A DNA stretch of 64,000 nucleotides from Ancylomarina sp048268005 (GTDB taxonomy: Bacteria > Bacteroidota > Bacteroidia > Bacteroidales > Marinifilaceae). The notes below the pieces were generated by a model that made no database searches, was not told the origin of the DNA, and saw only the letters and a list, made by a program, of their open reading frames with translations. The translations under genes were made by a program, and so were the position numbers. Of this stretch, positions 7,776-16,430 are shown piece by piece. Each line of letters begins with the position of its first letter. Within the stretch, counting starts at the first letter, position 1. The stretch is taken from the NCBI GenBank assembly GCA_048268005.1, contig JBLWWJ010000002.1:248001-312000 (forward strand). The letters are read 5' to 3'.

Positions 7776-8537
7776 ATGATTTTTTACAAGACTGAGGAGG
7801 AGATAGCGTTGCTTTATGAAAGTAACATGCTGGTGGCCAGGACTCTTGGGGAAATCTCGAAGAGAATATGCCCCGGCATATCGACTCTAAAGTTAGATCA
7901 AATTGCAGAAGAATATATAAGAGATAATGGTGGTAAGCCAGGATTTCTTGGTTACGATGGATTCCCAAACACACTTTGCATGTCAGTAGGCAAGCAGGTT
8001 GTTCATGGAATTCCGTCTTTCTATGAGTTGAAAGAAGGGGATATTTTATCTTGTGATTGTGGTGTGTTGTTAAATGGTTTTTATGGCGATTCAGCATATA
8101 CATTCAGCGTAGGAGAAGTAAAACCTGAAATTAAATCGTTACTAAAAGTAACTAAGGAAGCTCTTTATAAAGGCATAACTAATGCGGTCGAAGGAAACCA
8201 TTTGGGAGATATCGGCTATGCCATTCAAGAACATGCAGAGAAACATGGTTTTTCTGTTGTACGAGAGATGGTAGGACACGGAATTGGTAAGGGTTTGCAT
8301 GAAGATCCACAGGTTCCGAATTTTGGTAAACAACATCGAGGTTTAAAATTGAGAAATGGTCTAGTAATAGCTATTGAACCAATGATAAATCTGGGAAAAA
8401 AAGAAGTCTACCAAGATGAAGATGGTTGGGCAATTGTTACGGCAGATGGTTTGCCTTCTGCGCATTTCGAACATACAGTAGTAGTACGAAATGGACAAGC
8501 TCAAATCCTGTCCAGTTTTGAATTTATTGAGGAATAA
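7776..8537 (+). CDS. map: Methionine aminopeptidase, type I
   Basis: A 253-residue type I enzyme that removes the initiator methionine from new proteins. The dinuclear metal ligands are all visible: the Asp in SCDCG and the Asp in GFYGDSA (near residues 91 and 102), the His of GHGIGKGLHEDP, the Glu of AIEPM and the Glu of FEHTV. The substrate-binding His in VVHGIPS is also present. It is not fused to a SH3 or zinc-finger extension. Between secY and infA its position is the usual one in this phylum. Confidence 0.97.
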   Translation: MIFYKTEEEIALLYESNMLVARTLGEISKRICPGISTLKLDQIAEEYIRDNGGKPGFLGYDGFPNTLCMSVGKQVVHGIPSFYELKEGDILSCDCGVLLNGFYGDSAYTFSVGEVKPEIKSLLKVTKEALYKGITNAVEGNHLGDIGYAIQEHAEKHGFSVVREMVGHGIGKGLHEDPQVPNFGKQHRGLKLRNGLVIAIEPMINLGKKEVYQDEDGWAIVTADGLPSAHFEHTVVVRNGQAQILSSFEFIEE

Positions 8538-8564
8538 AATAACATATAATAACAATTATTACTT

Positions 8565-8786
8565 ATGGCTAAACAGCCTTCAATAGAACAAGACGGTACC
8601 ATTACCGAAGCATTATCAAATGCAATGTTTCGTGTAGAACTTGAGAACGGTCATGTGATTACAGCTCATATTTCCGGGAAAATGAGAATGCACTATATTA
8701 AGATCTTGCCTGGAGATAAGGTTAAAGTGGAAATGTCGCCATACGATCTTACTAAAGGGCGCATTACTTTTAGATACAAAAATTAA
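8565..8786 (+). CDS. infA: Translation initiation factor IF-1
   Basis: IF-1 of 73 residues, one S1/OB domain. It reads MAKQPSIEQDGTITEALSNA with HISGKMRMHYIKILPGDKV and ends DLTKGRITFRYKN, matching bacterial IF-1 throughout. IF-1 occupies the 30S A site during initiation. It lies 27 bases after map and 11 bases before rpmJ. Confidence 0.97.
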   Translation: MAKQPSIEQDGTITEALSNAMFRVELENGHVITAHISGKMRMHYIKILPGDKVKVEMSPYDLTKGRITFRYKN

Positions 8787-8797
8787 ATTTCGATAAA

Positions 8798-8914
8798 ATG
8801 AAGGTAAGAGCATCTGTAAAGAAACGTTCTGAAGATTGTAAGATCGTTAGAAGAAAAGGACGTTTGTATGTGATTAATAAAAAGAATCCTAAGTTTAAAC
8901 AACGTCAAGGATAA
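8798..8914 (+). CDS. rpmJ: 50S ribosomal protein L36, zinc-free form
   Basis: A 38-residue protein starting MKVRASVKKRSEDCK and ending KKNPKFKQRQG, the L36 pattern at the exact family length. Of the four zinc ligands of the E. coli protein (Cys11, Cys14, Cys27, His33) only Cys14 remains; the others are Ser, Asn and Phe, so zinc should not bind. L36 stabilises 23S rRNA near the L6 region. It sits between infA and rpsM as usual. Confidence 0.96.
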   Translation: MKVRASVKKRSEDCKIVRRKGRLYVINKKNPKFKQRQG

Positions 8915-8947
8915 TTAAGTTAACTTGTAAATAAATAAATAAATTTT

Positions 8948-9325
8948 ATGGCTAGAATTGTTGGAGTCGATTTGCCTCAAAACAAAAGAGGAGTTATTAG
9001 TTTAACTTACATCTTTGGAATTGGTAGAAGCGCCGCTAAACAAATCCTTGATGAAGCTGGTGTTAATTATGACACTAAAGTTAAGGACTGGACAGATGAC
9101 GAAGCAGCTAAAATTCGTCAGGCTATTAACGCTGCTTTCAAAGTAGAAGGTGAGTTGCGTTCTTTAAATCAACTGAACATTAAGCGTTTGATGGATATCG
9201 GATGTTATAGAGGAATTCGTCACCGTGTTGGTTTACCATTGCGTGGACAGAGAACTAAAAATAACTCCCGTACTAGAAAGGGTAAGAGAAAAACAGTTGC
9301 AAACAAAAAGAAAGCAACTAAATAA
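8948..9325 (+). CDS. rpsM: 30S ribosomal protein S13
   Basis: S13 of 125 residues. Visible motifs: MARIVGVDLPQNKRGVISL, the helix-hairpin TYIFGIGRSAAKQIL segment near residues 21-35, the YRGIRHRVGLPLRGQRTKNN segment (near residues 90-109), and a lysine-rich C-terminal tail. S13 forms the head bridge to the 50S subunit and contacts P-site tRNA. The leader contains a short AAAT tandem run. Ten bases separate it from rpsK. Confidence 0.98.
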   Translation: MARIVGVDLPQNKRGVISLTYIFGIGRSAAKQILDEAGVNYDTKVKDWTDDEAAKIRQAINAAFKVEGELRSLNQLNIKRLMDIGCYRGIRHRVGLPLRGQRTKNNSRTRKGKRKTVANKKKATK

Positions 9326-9335
9326 TTGTTAAGTT

Positions 9336-9725
9336 ATGGCAAAGAAGTCAGTATCAGTTAAAAAGAAAGTTGTGAAGGTTGAAGCACTAGGACAAGTGCA
9401 CATCCACTCATCATTCAACAACATTATTATCTCAATGACCAATAACACTGGTCAGGTTATTTCTTGGTCATCGGCCGGTAAAATGGGATTTAGAGGTTCT
9501 AAAAAGAACACTCCATATGCAGCTCAACAAGCAGCAACCGATTGTGCTAAAGTAGCTCATGACCTAGGTTTGAGAAAAGTTAAAGTATACGTTAAAGGTC
9601 CAGGTAACGGACGTGAATCTGCTATCCGTGCAGTAAATGCTTGCGGAATTGATATTGCAGAAATCATCGATGTAACTCCACTACCACACAATGGTTGTAG
9701 ACCACCGAAAAGACGTAGAGTATAA
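9336..9725 (+). CDS. rpsK: 30S ribosomal protein S11
   Basis: S11 of 129 residues. The family features are GQVHIHSSFNNIIISMTNN near residues 18-36, SAGKMGFRGSKKNTPYAAQ, KVYVKGPGNGRESAIRA, and the end DVTPLPHNGCRPPKRRRV, which is nearly invariant. S11 lines the mRNA exit platform of the 30S subunit. The usual close packing stops here: 125 bases lie between its stop and rpsD. Confidence 0.98.
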   Translation: MAKKSVSVKKKVVKVEALGQVHIHSSFNNIIISMTNNTGQVISWSSAGKMGFRGSKKNTPYAAQQAATDCAKVAHDLGLRKVKVYVKGPGNGRESAIRAVNACGIDIAEIIDVTPLPHNGCRPPKRRRV

Positions 9726-9850
9726 TTAAAAAAACAGCTTAAATTTTGTTCGGTTTTTTTTTCTTTTGATATCCTCTCAAGAACAGCGGCCCTTTTAAAA
9801 CCGATAACTTTTTAAGTCACTTAACGTAAAAAAATTAAATTTAATAAGAG
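9726..9850 (+). promoter_or_regulatory. Candidate structured leader of rpsD
   Basis: This 125-base gap is the largest inside the ribosomal operon. It contains an 8-bp inverted repeat TCGGTTTT (9750-9757) / AAAACCGA (9797-9804), which GTT/AAC can extend after a bulge. A run of eight T follows the left arm. S4, encoded next, is a known autoregulator in other bacteria, and as I recall leader motifs ahead of rpsD have been proposed for Bacteroidia. The assignment is inference and no covariance model was run. Confidence 0.4.
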
Positions 9851-10459
9851 ATGGCTAGATATATAGGACCAAAGAGTAAAATTGCTAGAAAATTTGGAGA
9901 GCCAATTTTTGGACCTGATAAGGCATTTGAAAATAAAAACTACCCTCCAGGACAGCACGGTAACAGCCGTAGAAGATCAAAGATGTCTGAATACGGGGTT
10001 CAGTTGAAAGAGAAGCAGAAAGTAAAATACACTTACGGTGTATTAGAAAAGCAGTTCTCTAACTTATTTAAAAAGGCCGCAAGAAGTAAAGGTATTACTG
10101 GTGAAGTATTGTTACAACTCCTAGAATGTCGTTTAGATAACGTTGTTTACAGATTAGGCGTTGCTCCAACAAGATCAGCTGCTCGTCAGTTGGTAAGCCA
10201 TAAACATATTACTGTAAACGGTCAGGTTTGTAATATCGCTTCATTTTCAGTAAAAGCCGGGGATATCGTAGGAGTTCGTGAAAAATCGAAGTCTTTAATT
10301 GCTATTACCGATTCTTTATCTACTGCAAGATACAACCAAGCATCTTGGTTGGAGTGGGATCAAACTTCACTTAGTGGTAAGTTTTTAAACATTCCAGAAA
10401 GAACTGAAATTCCTGAGAACATCAAGGAGCAGTTAATCGTTGAATTGTATTCTAAATAA
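9851..10459 (+). CDS. rpsD: 30S ribosomal protein S4
   Basis: S4 of 202 residues. The N-terminal domain begins MARYIGPKSKIARKFGEPI and carries the YPPGQHG motif, with no cysteine zinc knuckle. The S4 RNA-binding domain spans about residues 92-155 with RLDNVVYRLG and ARQLVSHKHITVNG. S4 nucleates 30S assembly on the 16S 5' domain and is a family-wide translational autoregulator. It precedes rpoA by 20 bases. Confidence 0.98.
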   Translation: MARYIGPKSKIARKFGEPIFGPDKAFENKNYPPGQHGNSRRRSKMSEYGVQLKEKQKVKYTYGVLEKQFSNLFKKAARSKGITGEVLLQLLECRLDNVVYRLGVAPTRSAARQLVSHKHITVNGQVCNIASFSVKAGDIVGVREKSKSLIAITDSLSTARYNQASWLEWDQTSLSGKFLNIPERTEIPENIKEQLIVELYSK

Positions 10460-10479
10460 AAATAGTTAATCAATATTTT

Positions 10480-11472
10480 ATGGCAATATTAGCTTTCCAA
10501 AAACCGGACAAAGTTATTATGCTCGACGCTGACGATAGATTCGGTAAATTCGAATTTCGTCCATTAGAGCCTGGATATGGTATTACAATTGGTAACGCCT
10601 TAAGAAGAATTTTACTTTCTTCTCTAGAGGGGTACGCAATAACGACTATCAAGGTTCAGGGTGTTGATCATGAGTTTTCTACAGTACCAGGTGTTATTGA
10701 GGACGTAACCGAAATGATCCTGAACTTAAAGCAAGTTCGGTTTAAACAAAAAGTTGAAGAAGTTGATAGCGAATTGGTGACTGTTACCATTTCGGATCAA
10801 GAAACTTTTACAGCAGGCGATATTAACAAGTTCCTAACCGGTTTCGAAGTGTTGAATCCAGAACTTGTGATTTGCAGAATGGATAGCTCTGCCAAATTAC
10901 AATTGGATTTAACTATCAATAAAGGTCGTGGTTATATTCCTTCTGTAGAGAATAAACCAGTAGATGCTGAATTTGGAGTCATTCCAATTGATGCTATTCA
11001 CACACCAATTAAGAACGTGAAGTTCGATGTTGAAAACTATCGTGTAGAGCAAAAAACTGATTACGAAAAATTAGTTTTTGAAATTACAACTGATGGTTCT
11101 ATTCATCCAAAAGAGGCGTTGAAAGAAGCTGCAAAAATTCTTATTTATCACTTCATGCTATTCTCAGATGAAAAGATTACTCTTGACACTGACGAGAAGT
11201 TCGCAAATGAAGAGTTCGATGAAGAAGTATTGCACATGCGTCAACTTCTTAAGACTAAATTGGTAGATATGGATCTTTCTGTAAGAGCATTGAACTGTCT
11301 AAAAGCTGCTGATGTTGATACATTGGGAGAATTAGTTCAATTCAACAGAAACGACCTATTGAAATTTAGAAACTTTGGTAAGAAGTCCTTAACCGAGTTA
11401 GATGACTTATTAGAGTCATTGAATCTTACTTTCGGTATGGATATTTCTAAGTATAAATTAGATAAGGAATAA
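10480..11472 (+). CDS. rpoA: RNA polymerase alpha subunit
   Basis: RpoA of 330 residues. The N-terminal dimerisation domain shows FEFRPLEPGYGITIGNALRR (residues 24-43). The C-terminal DNA-binding domain shows VRALNCLKAADVDTLGELVQ and FRNFGKKSLTELDDLL near residues 270-315. The subunit scaffolds polymerase assembly and contacts activators. Placement between rpsD and rplQ is canonical, with six bases before the rplQ start. Confidence 0.98.
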   Translation: MAILAFQKPDKVIMLDADDRFGKFEFRPLEPGYGITIGNALRRILLSSLEGYAITTIKVQGVDHEFSTVPGVIEDVTEMILNLKQVRFKQKVEEVDSELVTVTISDQETFTAGDINKFLTGFEVLNPELVICRMDSSAKLQLDLTINKGRGYIPSVENKPVDAEFGVIPIDAIHTPIKNVKFDVENYRVEQKTDYEKLVFEITTDGSIHPKEALKEAAKILIYHFMLFSDEKITLDTDEKFANEEFDEEVLHMRQLLKTKLVDMDLSVRALNCLKAADVDTLGELVQFNRNDLLKFRNFGKKSLTELDDLLESLNLTFGMDISKYKLDKE

Positions 11473-11478
11473 GGTAAA

Positions 11479-11964
11479 ATGAGACATAGAAAAAGATTCA
11501 ATCACCTAGGAAGAAAAGCTGCCCACAGAAAGGCTATGCTTTCAAATATGGCGTCTTCTTTAATCTTACACAAAAGAATCAGTACAACTACTGCAAAAGC
11601 TAAGGCTTTAAGAATGTATGTAGAGCCATTGATTACTAAAAGTAAGGAAGATACTACTCACTCAAGACGTGTTGTTTTTAGCTATTTAAAGCAAAAAGAA
11701 GCGGTTACTGAGTTGTTCAAAGAAGTTTCAGTTAAAGTTGCGACACGTAACGGTGGTTACACTCGTATTCTTAAGACAGGAAATCGTTTAGGAGATAACG
11801 CAGAAATGTGTATTATCGAGTTAGTTGATTTCAATGAAACTTACGTAACAGAGAAAAAAGCTGAAGCTAAGAAAACTACTCGTAGAAGAAAAAGCCCTAA
11901 GAAAGCTGAAGCTGCTACAGAAGTTGAAGCAACAGATGCAACTGAAGTTAAAGGCGAAGAGTAA
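11479..11964 (+). CDS. rplQ: 50S ribosomal protein L17
   Basis: L17 of 161 residues, longer than the 127-residue E. coli protein. The core is clear: MRHRKRFNHLGRKAAHRKAM, then ASSLILHKRISTTTAKAKAL, ending with the GDNAEMCIIELVDFNE segment near residue 115. The extra 40 residues are a charged Lys/Ala/Glu/Thr-rich tail, a low-complexity extension of a kind seen in Bacteroidota L17. It is the last gene of the operon. Confidence 0.98.
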   Translation: MRHRKRFNHLGRKAAHRKAMLSNMASSLILHKRISTTTAKAKALRMYVEPLITKSKEDTTHSRRVVFSYLKQKEAVTELFKEVSVKVATRNGGYTRILKTGNRLGDNAEMCIIELVDFNETYVTEKKAEAKKTTRRRKSPKKAEAATEVEATDATEVKGEE

Positions 11965-11980
11965 TCTTTCCTTTCATATA

Positions 11981-12015
11981 AAAAAAGGGATAAAGTTTAA
12001 CTTTATCCCTTTTTT
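11981..12015 (+). terminator. Intrinsic terminator of the ribosomal operon
   Basis: A perfect 15-bp inverted repeat, 11981-11995 and 12001-12015, with a 5-base loop TTTAA. The GGGATAAAG core is flanked by A and T runs, so the right arm ends in six T. It begins 17 bases after the rplQ stop and marks the end of the long operon. Confidence 0.9.
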
Positions 12016-12165
12016 AGTGCCCTAAAGAATTTGCTAACGTTTGCGTAGATTCCTCCAACTTTTTTGAGCAAATCTTATGCATATATGATTTAAAATAGTG
12101 AACTTTAGGTCTGATAACAAATTAGTTACTATCATTACTATTATAATATTTTAATACCGTAAGTT

Positions 12166-13449
12166 ATGTCAGAAATTGTAAAAATTCACGGTCGTGAAAT
12201 TCTTGATTCACGTGGAAATCCTACTATCGAAGTTGAAGTAACTCTTGCTAGTGGTTATATGGGTCGTGCCGGTGTTCCTTCTGGAGCTTCAACTGGTGAA
12301 AATGAGGCTTTAGAGCTTCGTGATGGCGATAAGTCTCGTTACCTGGGTAAAGGTGTTTTGAAAGCTGTTGAAAATGTAAACAACGTTATCGCTCCTGCTT
12401 TAATTGGTATGGATGCTACTAACCAGGTTGCTATCGATAAGGCTATGATCGCTCTTGACGGTACAAAAACAAAATCAAAATTAGGTGCTAATGCAATGTT
12501 AGGTGTATCATTGGCTGCTGCTAAAGCTGCTGCTGCATACTCTGAGTTACCATTATACCGTTATATCGGTGGTGCTAATGCTAACGTTCTTCCAGTTCCT
12601 ATGATGAACATTATCAATGGTGGATCTCACTCTGATGCGACTATCGCATTCCAGGAGTTCATGATTCGTCCTATTGGTGCTCCATCATTCCGCGAAGCTT
12701 TAAGAATGGGTGCTGAAGTATTTCACGCTCTTGCAAAAGTTCTTAAAGGTAAAGGTCTTTCTACTGCTGTAGGTGATGAAGGTGGTTTCGCTCCAATGTT
12801 AGGTGGAACTGAAGAGGCTATCGAGTGTATTCTAACTGCTGTTAAAAACGCTGGTTACAAGCCAGGTCGTAAAGAAGATGGTGGTGATGTTTCTATCGCT
12901 ATGGACTGTGCTGCTTCTGAGTTCTTTAAAGATGGTGTATATGACTACAGTATTTTTGAGCCAAACGGCGCTAAAAGAAATTCTGAAGAGCAAGCTGCTT
13001 ATTTAGCTGAGTTGATCGCTAAATACCCAATCGATTCTATCGAAGATGGTATGGACGAAGGTGACTGGGATGGATGGGTTGCTTTAAATGCTCTTATTGG
13101 TGATAAGTGTCAGATCGTAGGTGACGACTTGTTCGTAACTAACGTTGATTACTTAGCAAAAGGTATCGAGCTTAAGGCTGCTAACTCTATCTTGATTAAA
13201 GTTAACCAAATTGGTACTTTAACTGAGACATTGAACGCTATTGAAATGGCTCACCGTGCTGGTTATACTTCAGTAACTTCTCACCGTTCTGGTGAAACTG
13301 AAGATGCAACTATCGCAGACATCTCTGTAGCTACTAACGCTGGACAGATCAAGACTGGTTCATTGAGCCGTTCTGACCGTATGGCTAAATACAACCAATT
13401 GCTTCGTATTGAAGAAGAGTTGGGAGAAGATGCAATTTTCGGATGCTAA
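12166..13449 (+). CDS. eno: Enolase (phosphopyruvate hydratase)
   Basis: Enolase of 427 residues, the usual bacterial length. It interconverts 2-phosphoglycerate and phosphoenolpyruvate in glycolysis. Motifs seen: GREILDSRGNPTIEVEV (residues 9-25), the flexible catalytic loop GASTGENEALELRDGD, the GDEGGFAP segment with the catalytic Glu near residue 206, the metal ligands in AMDCAASEF, SIEDGMDE and VGDDLFVTN, the LIKVNQIGTLTET loop with the catalytic Lys, and SHRSGETED. It is monocistronic, with terminators on both sides. Confidence 0.98.
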   Translation: MSEIVKIHGREILDSRGNPTIEVEVTLASGYMGRAGVPSGASTGENEALELRDGDKSRYLGKGVLKAVENVNNVIAPALIGMDATNQVAIDKAMIALDGTKTKSKLGANAMLGVSLAAAKAAAAYSELPLYRYIGGANANVLPVPMMNIINGGSHSDATIAFQEFMIRPIGAPSFREALRMGAEVFHALAKVLKGKGLSTAVGDEGGFAPMLGGTEEAIECILTAVKNAGYKPGRKEDGGDVSIAMDCAASEFFKDGVYDYSIFEPNGAKRNSEEQAAYLAELIAKYPIDSIEDGMDEGDWDGWVALNALIGDKCQIVGDDLFVTNVDYLAKGIELKAANSILIKVNQIGTLTETLNAIEMAHRAGYTSVTSHRSGETEDATIADISVATNAGQIKTGSLSRSDRMAKYNQLLRIEEELGEDAIFGC

Positions 13450-13472
13450 TTATTAGCCCCAAGCATATATAG

Positions 13473-13500
13473 AAAAAGGAGTCTTACGACTCCTTTTTTT
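13473..13500 (+). terminator. Intrinsic terminator after eno
   Basis: An 11-bp stem, AAAAAGGAGTC (13473-13483) and its complement (13488-13498), with loop TTAC and a run of eight T. The arms are symmetric enough to serve the convergent receiver gene as well. Confidence 0.9.
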
Positions 13501-13524
13501 TATAACTAATTTTAAAGAATGGGA

Positions 13525-13983
13525 TTAAATATATTCTTCCATTAAATTGAATAAAGTTTTCGACTGGAACGGCTTCGAAATGTATGCGTCCATCCCCACC
13601 TCAATAGATGTTTCTTTATCCGAAGAAAAATAGTTGGCACTAAATGCAATAATTGGTACACGATAGTCTCTCTCAGCTTCTATTCTTCTAATATGTTGAG
13701 CTGCTTCTATACCACCCATAATAGGCATTTGTATGTCCATTAAGACCATGTCGTATTGGTTTTCTGAGAACAGATCAACAGCTTCTTTACCATTTTCTGC
13801 TACTTCAACCTTACCTACTCTTGATCTTAAGTAGATTTCAATCGTTTTTCTATTACTTAGCTTATCTTCGATCAATAATATTTTTGCTTCGCTGATTGGA
13901 ATATTTCGTTTCTCTATTTCCGTTTTAACGACAATACAAGAATCAATATTCTCTTCCCAAGAAACACGTTCGATTTTTTCCAT
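13525..13983 (-). CDS. Stand-alone response regulator receiver protein
   Basis: A 152-residue protein with one CheY-like receiver domain (about residues 33-152) and no output domain. The acidic pair is Glu39-Asp40, the phospho-acceptor is Asp83 in VLMDIQMP, the switch Ser is Ser115 and the conserved Lys is Lys137 in SKPF. The first 30 residues are unlike the receiver fold. The sequence style (MDIQMPIMGGIEA) resembles receivers from hybrid histidine kinases, so it could act in a phosphorelay or be a relic of a larger protein. The cognate kinase is not in the window. It is divergent from ettA. Confidence 0.85.
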   Translation of the reverse strand: MEKIERVSWEENIDSCIVVKTEIEKRNIPISEAKILLIEDKLSNRKTIEIYLRSRVGKVEVAENGKEAVDLFSENQYDMVLMDIQMPIMGGIEAAQHIRRIEAERDYRVPIIAFSANYFSSDKETSIEVGMDAYISKPFQSKTLFNLMEEYI

Positions 13984-14148
13984 ATATTTATTTGTAGCCG
14001 AGTAAGAAATTAAATTTGACTGATTAAAAACTAAAATTAGACATTTATATGATAATTTAAAATCTTATTGCTTAAAAAAATCTTGATTGTTCCATTATCT
14101 GGCTGTTTTGATATTAGCCTATTTATTCGTTCTATCAGGATTTTAAGA

Positions 14149-14178
14149 TTGGCCTCTTCATTAGTTTTTTTATTTTTG
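14149..14178 (+). promoter_or_regulatory. Promoter of ettA (TTG-N19-TATTTTTG)
   Basis: TTG at 14149-14151, 19 bases, then TATTTTTG at 14171-14178 fits the Bacteroidota housekeeping promoter (TTG, 19-21 bases, TANNTTTG). It would give a leader of about 80 bases to ettA. The rest of the 285-base gap to the divergent receiver gene is A/T-rich with no further feature seen. Confidence 0.6.
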
Positions 14179-14268
14179 TGTGAGATTGATATTTAAGTAT
14201 TGATTATACTGACTAAATACTTATTCTCAATTGTTTAAAATTTTGAAATAGAGTTAAAACTGAAATAG

Positions 14269-15957
14269 ATGGCAGACGATAAAAAGATTATCTTTTCGAT
14301 GGATAGAGTAAGCAAAACTTTCTCTTCACAGAAAAAAGTATTAAATAATATTAACCTCTCTTTCTTCTACGGGGCAAAGATTGGTATTATTGGTTTGAAT
14401 GGTTCAGGTAAGTCAACCTTACTTAAGATTATTGCTGGTGTTGAACCATCGTTTGATGGTCATGTTGTATGGTCTAAAGATCACAATATTGGTTATTTGG
14501 CCCAGGAGCCAGAATTGGACGATAATAAAACGGTAAGAGAGATTGTTGAAGAAGGTGTTCAAGAGATTGTTGATTGCCTTGCAGCCTATGAGGCGGTTAA
14601 TCTCAAGTTTGCTGATCCTGATGTATTGGAAGATCCGGATAAGATGCAAGCGGTGATGGATGAGCAAGCCGAACTTCAGGAGAAGATTGATCATTTTGAT
14701 GCCTGGAACCTGGATTCAAAACTAGAGCGTGCTATGGATGCGTTACGTTGTCCTGAAGGGGATGCTTCAGTCAAAAACCTTTCAGGAGGTGAGCGTCGTC
14801 GTGTTGCGCTTTGTCGTTTGTTATTGCAAGAACCAGATATTCTTTTGCTCGATGAGCCAACTAACCACCTGGATGCAGAATCAGTAGAATGGCTTGAGCA
14901 ACATTTAGCTCAATATAAAGGAACGGTAATCAGTATTACTCACGACCGTTACTTCCTGGATAATGTGGCAGGTTGGATTCTTGAACTGGATAGAGGTGAA
15001 GGGATACCTTGGAAAGGCAATTACAGCTCTTGGTTAGATCAAAAGACCCAACGTATGGCAATGGAAGAGAAAACGGCTAGTAAACGTCGTAAGACTCTTG
15101 AACGTGAATTGGAGTGGGTACGCATGGCACCTAAGGCTCGCCAGGCAAAGAATAAGGCTCGTTTGAATGCCTATGATAATATGATGAATGAAGATTTAAA
15201 GCAGAAGGAAGAAAAGCTGGAAATCTTTATTCCTAACGGACCACGTCTGGGAAATAAGGTGATACAGGTTCAAGGTGTATCAAAAGGATTTGGAACCAAA
15301 TTGTTATATGAGGATTTGGAATTTGAATTACCACCTGCTGGTATCGTTGGGGTTATCGGACCTAATGGTGCCGGGAAAACCACACTTTTTAGAATGATCA
15401 TGGATCTTGAACAACCTGATAAGGGAACTTTTGAAGTTGGAGAAACGGTAAAAGTGGGTTATGTCGATCAACAGCATGCTGATATCGATCCTGAGAAATC
15501 AGTTTATGAAGTGATTTCCGGCGGAGGAGACCTGATTAATGTTGGCGGACGTACCATTAATGCTCGTGCCTATGTAGGACGATTTAATTTTACCGGAGCA
15601 GATCAGGAGAAAAAATGTGGTGTCCTTTCAGGAGGAGAGCGTAACCGTTTACATTTAGCCTTAACTTTAAAGGAAGAAGCCAATGTCTTACTTCTTGATG
15701 AGCCTACCAATGATATTGATGTGAATACACTTCGAGCTTTGGAAGAAGGTTTGGAGAGTTTTGCGGGTTGTGCCGTAGTGATTTCTCACGATCGTTGGTT
15801 CTTAGACAGAATTGCGACACATATTCTTGCTTTTGAAGGTGATTCTCATGTTCATTTCTTTGAAGGTGGATATAGCGATTACGAGATTAATAAGAAAAAA
15901 CGTTTGGGTGATGAAGGACCTAAGCGTATTCGATATAAGAAATTACTTGCTGACTAA
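14269..15957 (+). CDS. ettA: ABC-F ATPase, energy-dependent translational throttle EttA
   Basis: A 562-residue soluble ABC-F protein with two ATPase domains and no membrane segment. Walker A loops are GLNGSGKST (residues 42-50) and GPNGAGKTT (364-372); the first signature is LSGGE at 171-175 and the first Walker B-H region LLLDEPTNHLD at 192-202; the second domain has LSGGERNR and LLLDEPTNDID. The arm insertion in domain one and the linker with WVRMAPKARQAKNKAR (about residues 283-298) match EttA rather than Uup or resistance ABC-Fs. In E. coli EttA gates the first elongation steps by binding the ribosomal E site according to ADP:ATP ratio. Confidence 0.93.
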   Translation: MADDKKIIFSMDRVSKTFSSQKKVLNNINLSFFYGAKIGIIGLNGSGKSTLLKIIAGVEPSFDGHVVWSKDHNIGYLAQEPELDDNKTVREIVEEGVQEIVDCLAAYEAVNLKFADPDVLEDPDKMQAVMDEQAELQEKIDHFDAWNLDSKLERAMDALRCPEGDASVKNLSGGERRRVALCRLLLQEPDILLLDEPTNHLDAESVEWLEQHLAQYKGTVISITHDRYFLDNVAGWILELDRGEGIPWKGNYSSWLDQKTQRMAMEEKTASKRRKTLERELEWVRMAPKARQAKNKARLNAYDNMMNEDLKQKEEKLEIFIPNGPRLGNKVIQVQGVSKGFGTKLLYEDLEFELPPAGIVGVIGPNGAGKTTLFRMIMDLEQPDKGTFEVGETVKVGYVDQQHADIDPEKSVYEVISGGGDLINVGGRTINARAYVGRFNFTGADQEKKCGVLSGGERNRLHLALTLKEEANVLLLDEPTNDIDVNTLRALEEGLESFAGCAVVISHDRWFLDRIATHILAFEGDSHVHFFEGGYSDYEINKKKRLGDEGPKRIRYKKLLAD

Positions 15958-15977
15958 TTCTAGCTAGTAAAAAGATT

Positions 15978-16016
15978 AAGGGAAGATGCCAGATTGGTTT
16001 TCTTCCCTTTGTTTTT
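15978..16016 (+). terminator. Terminator after ettA
   Basis: AAGGGAAGA (15978-15986) pairs with TCTTCCCTT (16001-16009) around a 14-base loop, followed by TGTTTTTG. It starts about 20 bases after the ettA stop. Confidence 0.75.
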
Positions 16017-16079
16017 GTAATTTAGATTGATAACTTAGAGATCATAAAGTTCAATTTATTCTAATAAAAAAGTTAATAT

Positions 16080-16430
16080 ATGACACAGTTTAGAACACCC
16101 CACGAAGAAAGAAATTGGGCTATGTTTTGTCACCTGGGAGGACTTGCGTATTTTATCCCATTGGGTAATATCATCGTACCACTTATTCTTTGGAGTATGC
16201 GAAAGGATATCTCTCCATTGGTAGATAAGGAAGGTAAGAAGGCTCTGAATTTTCAGATTTCATTTACGATTTATATGTTTGTCGCTATGATTCTGGTTTT
16301 CGTTATAATTGGAATTTTTGCATTAATAGTGCTTGGTTTACTGCAACTTATTTTTGTTATTTTAGCTGTTGTTAAAACGCTAAATAACGAAGATTTTGAA
16401 TACCCAATGACAATTAAGTTTATTCAATAG
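16080..16430 (+). CDS. DUF4870-family small membrane protein
   Basis: A 116-residue protein. The N terminus RTPHEERNWAMFCHLGGLAYFIP, split around residues 5-27, and the PLILWSMRKDISPLVDKEGKKALNFQ region fit the DUF4870 (Tic20-like) membrane family. Three hydrophobic stretches are seen (about residues 17-40, 60-80, 82-100). Members are found widely, but no reaction is assigned. It is separated from ettA by a terminator and may be monocistronic. A 6-bp hairpin TGCAGG/CCTGCA lies 28 bases downstream (16458-16480). Confidence 0.75.
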   Translation: MTQFRTPHEERNWAMFCHLGGLAYFIPLGNIIVPLILWSMRKDISPLVDKEGKKALNFQISFTIYMFVAMILVFVIIGIFALIVLGLLQLIFVILAVVKTLNNEDFEYPMTIKFIQ

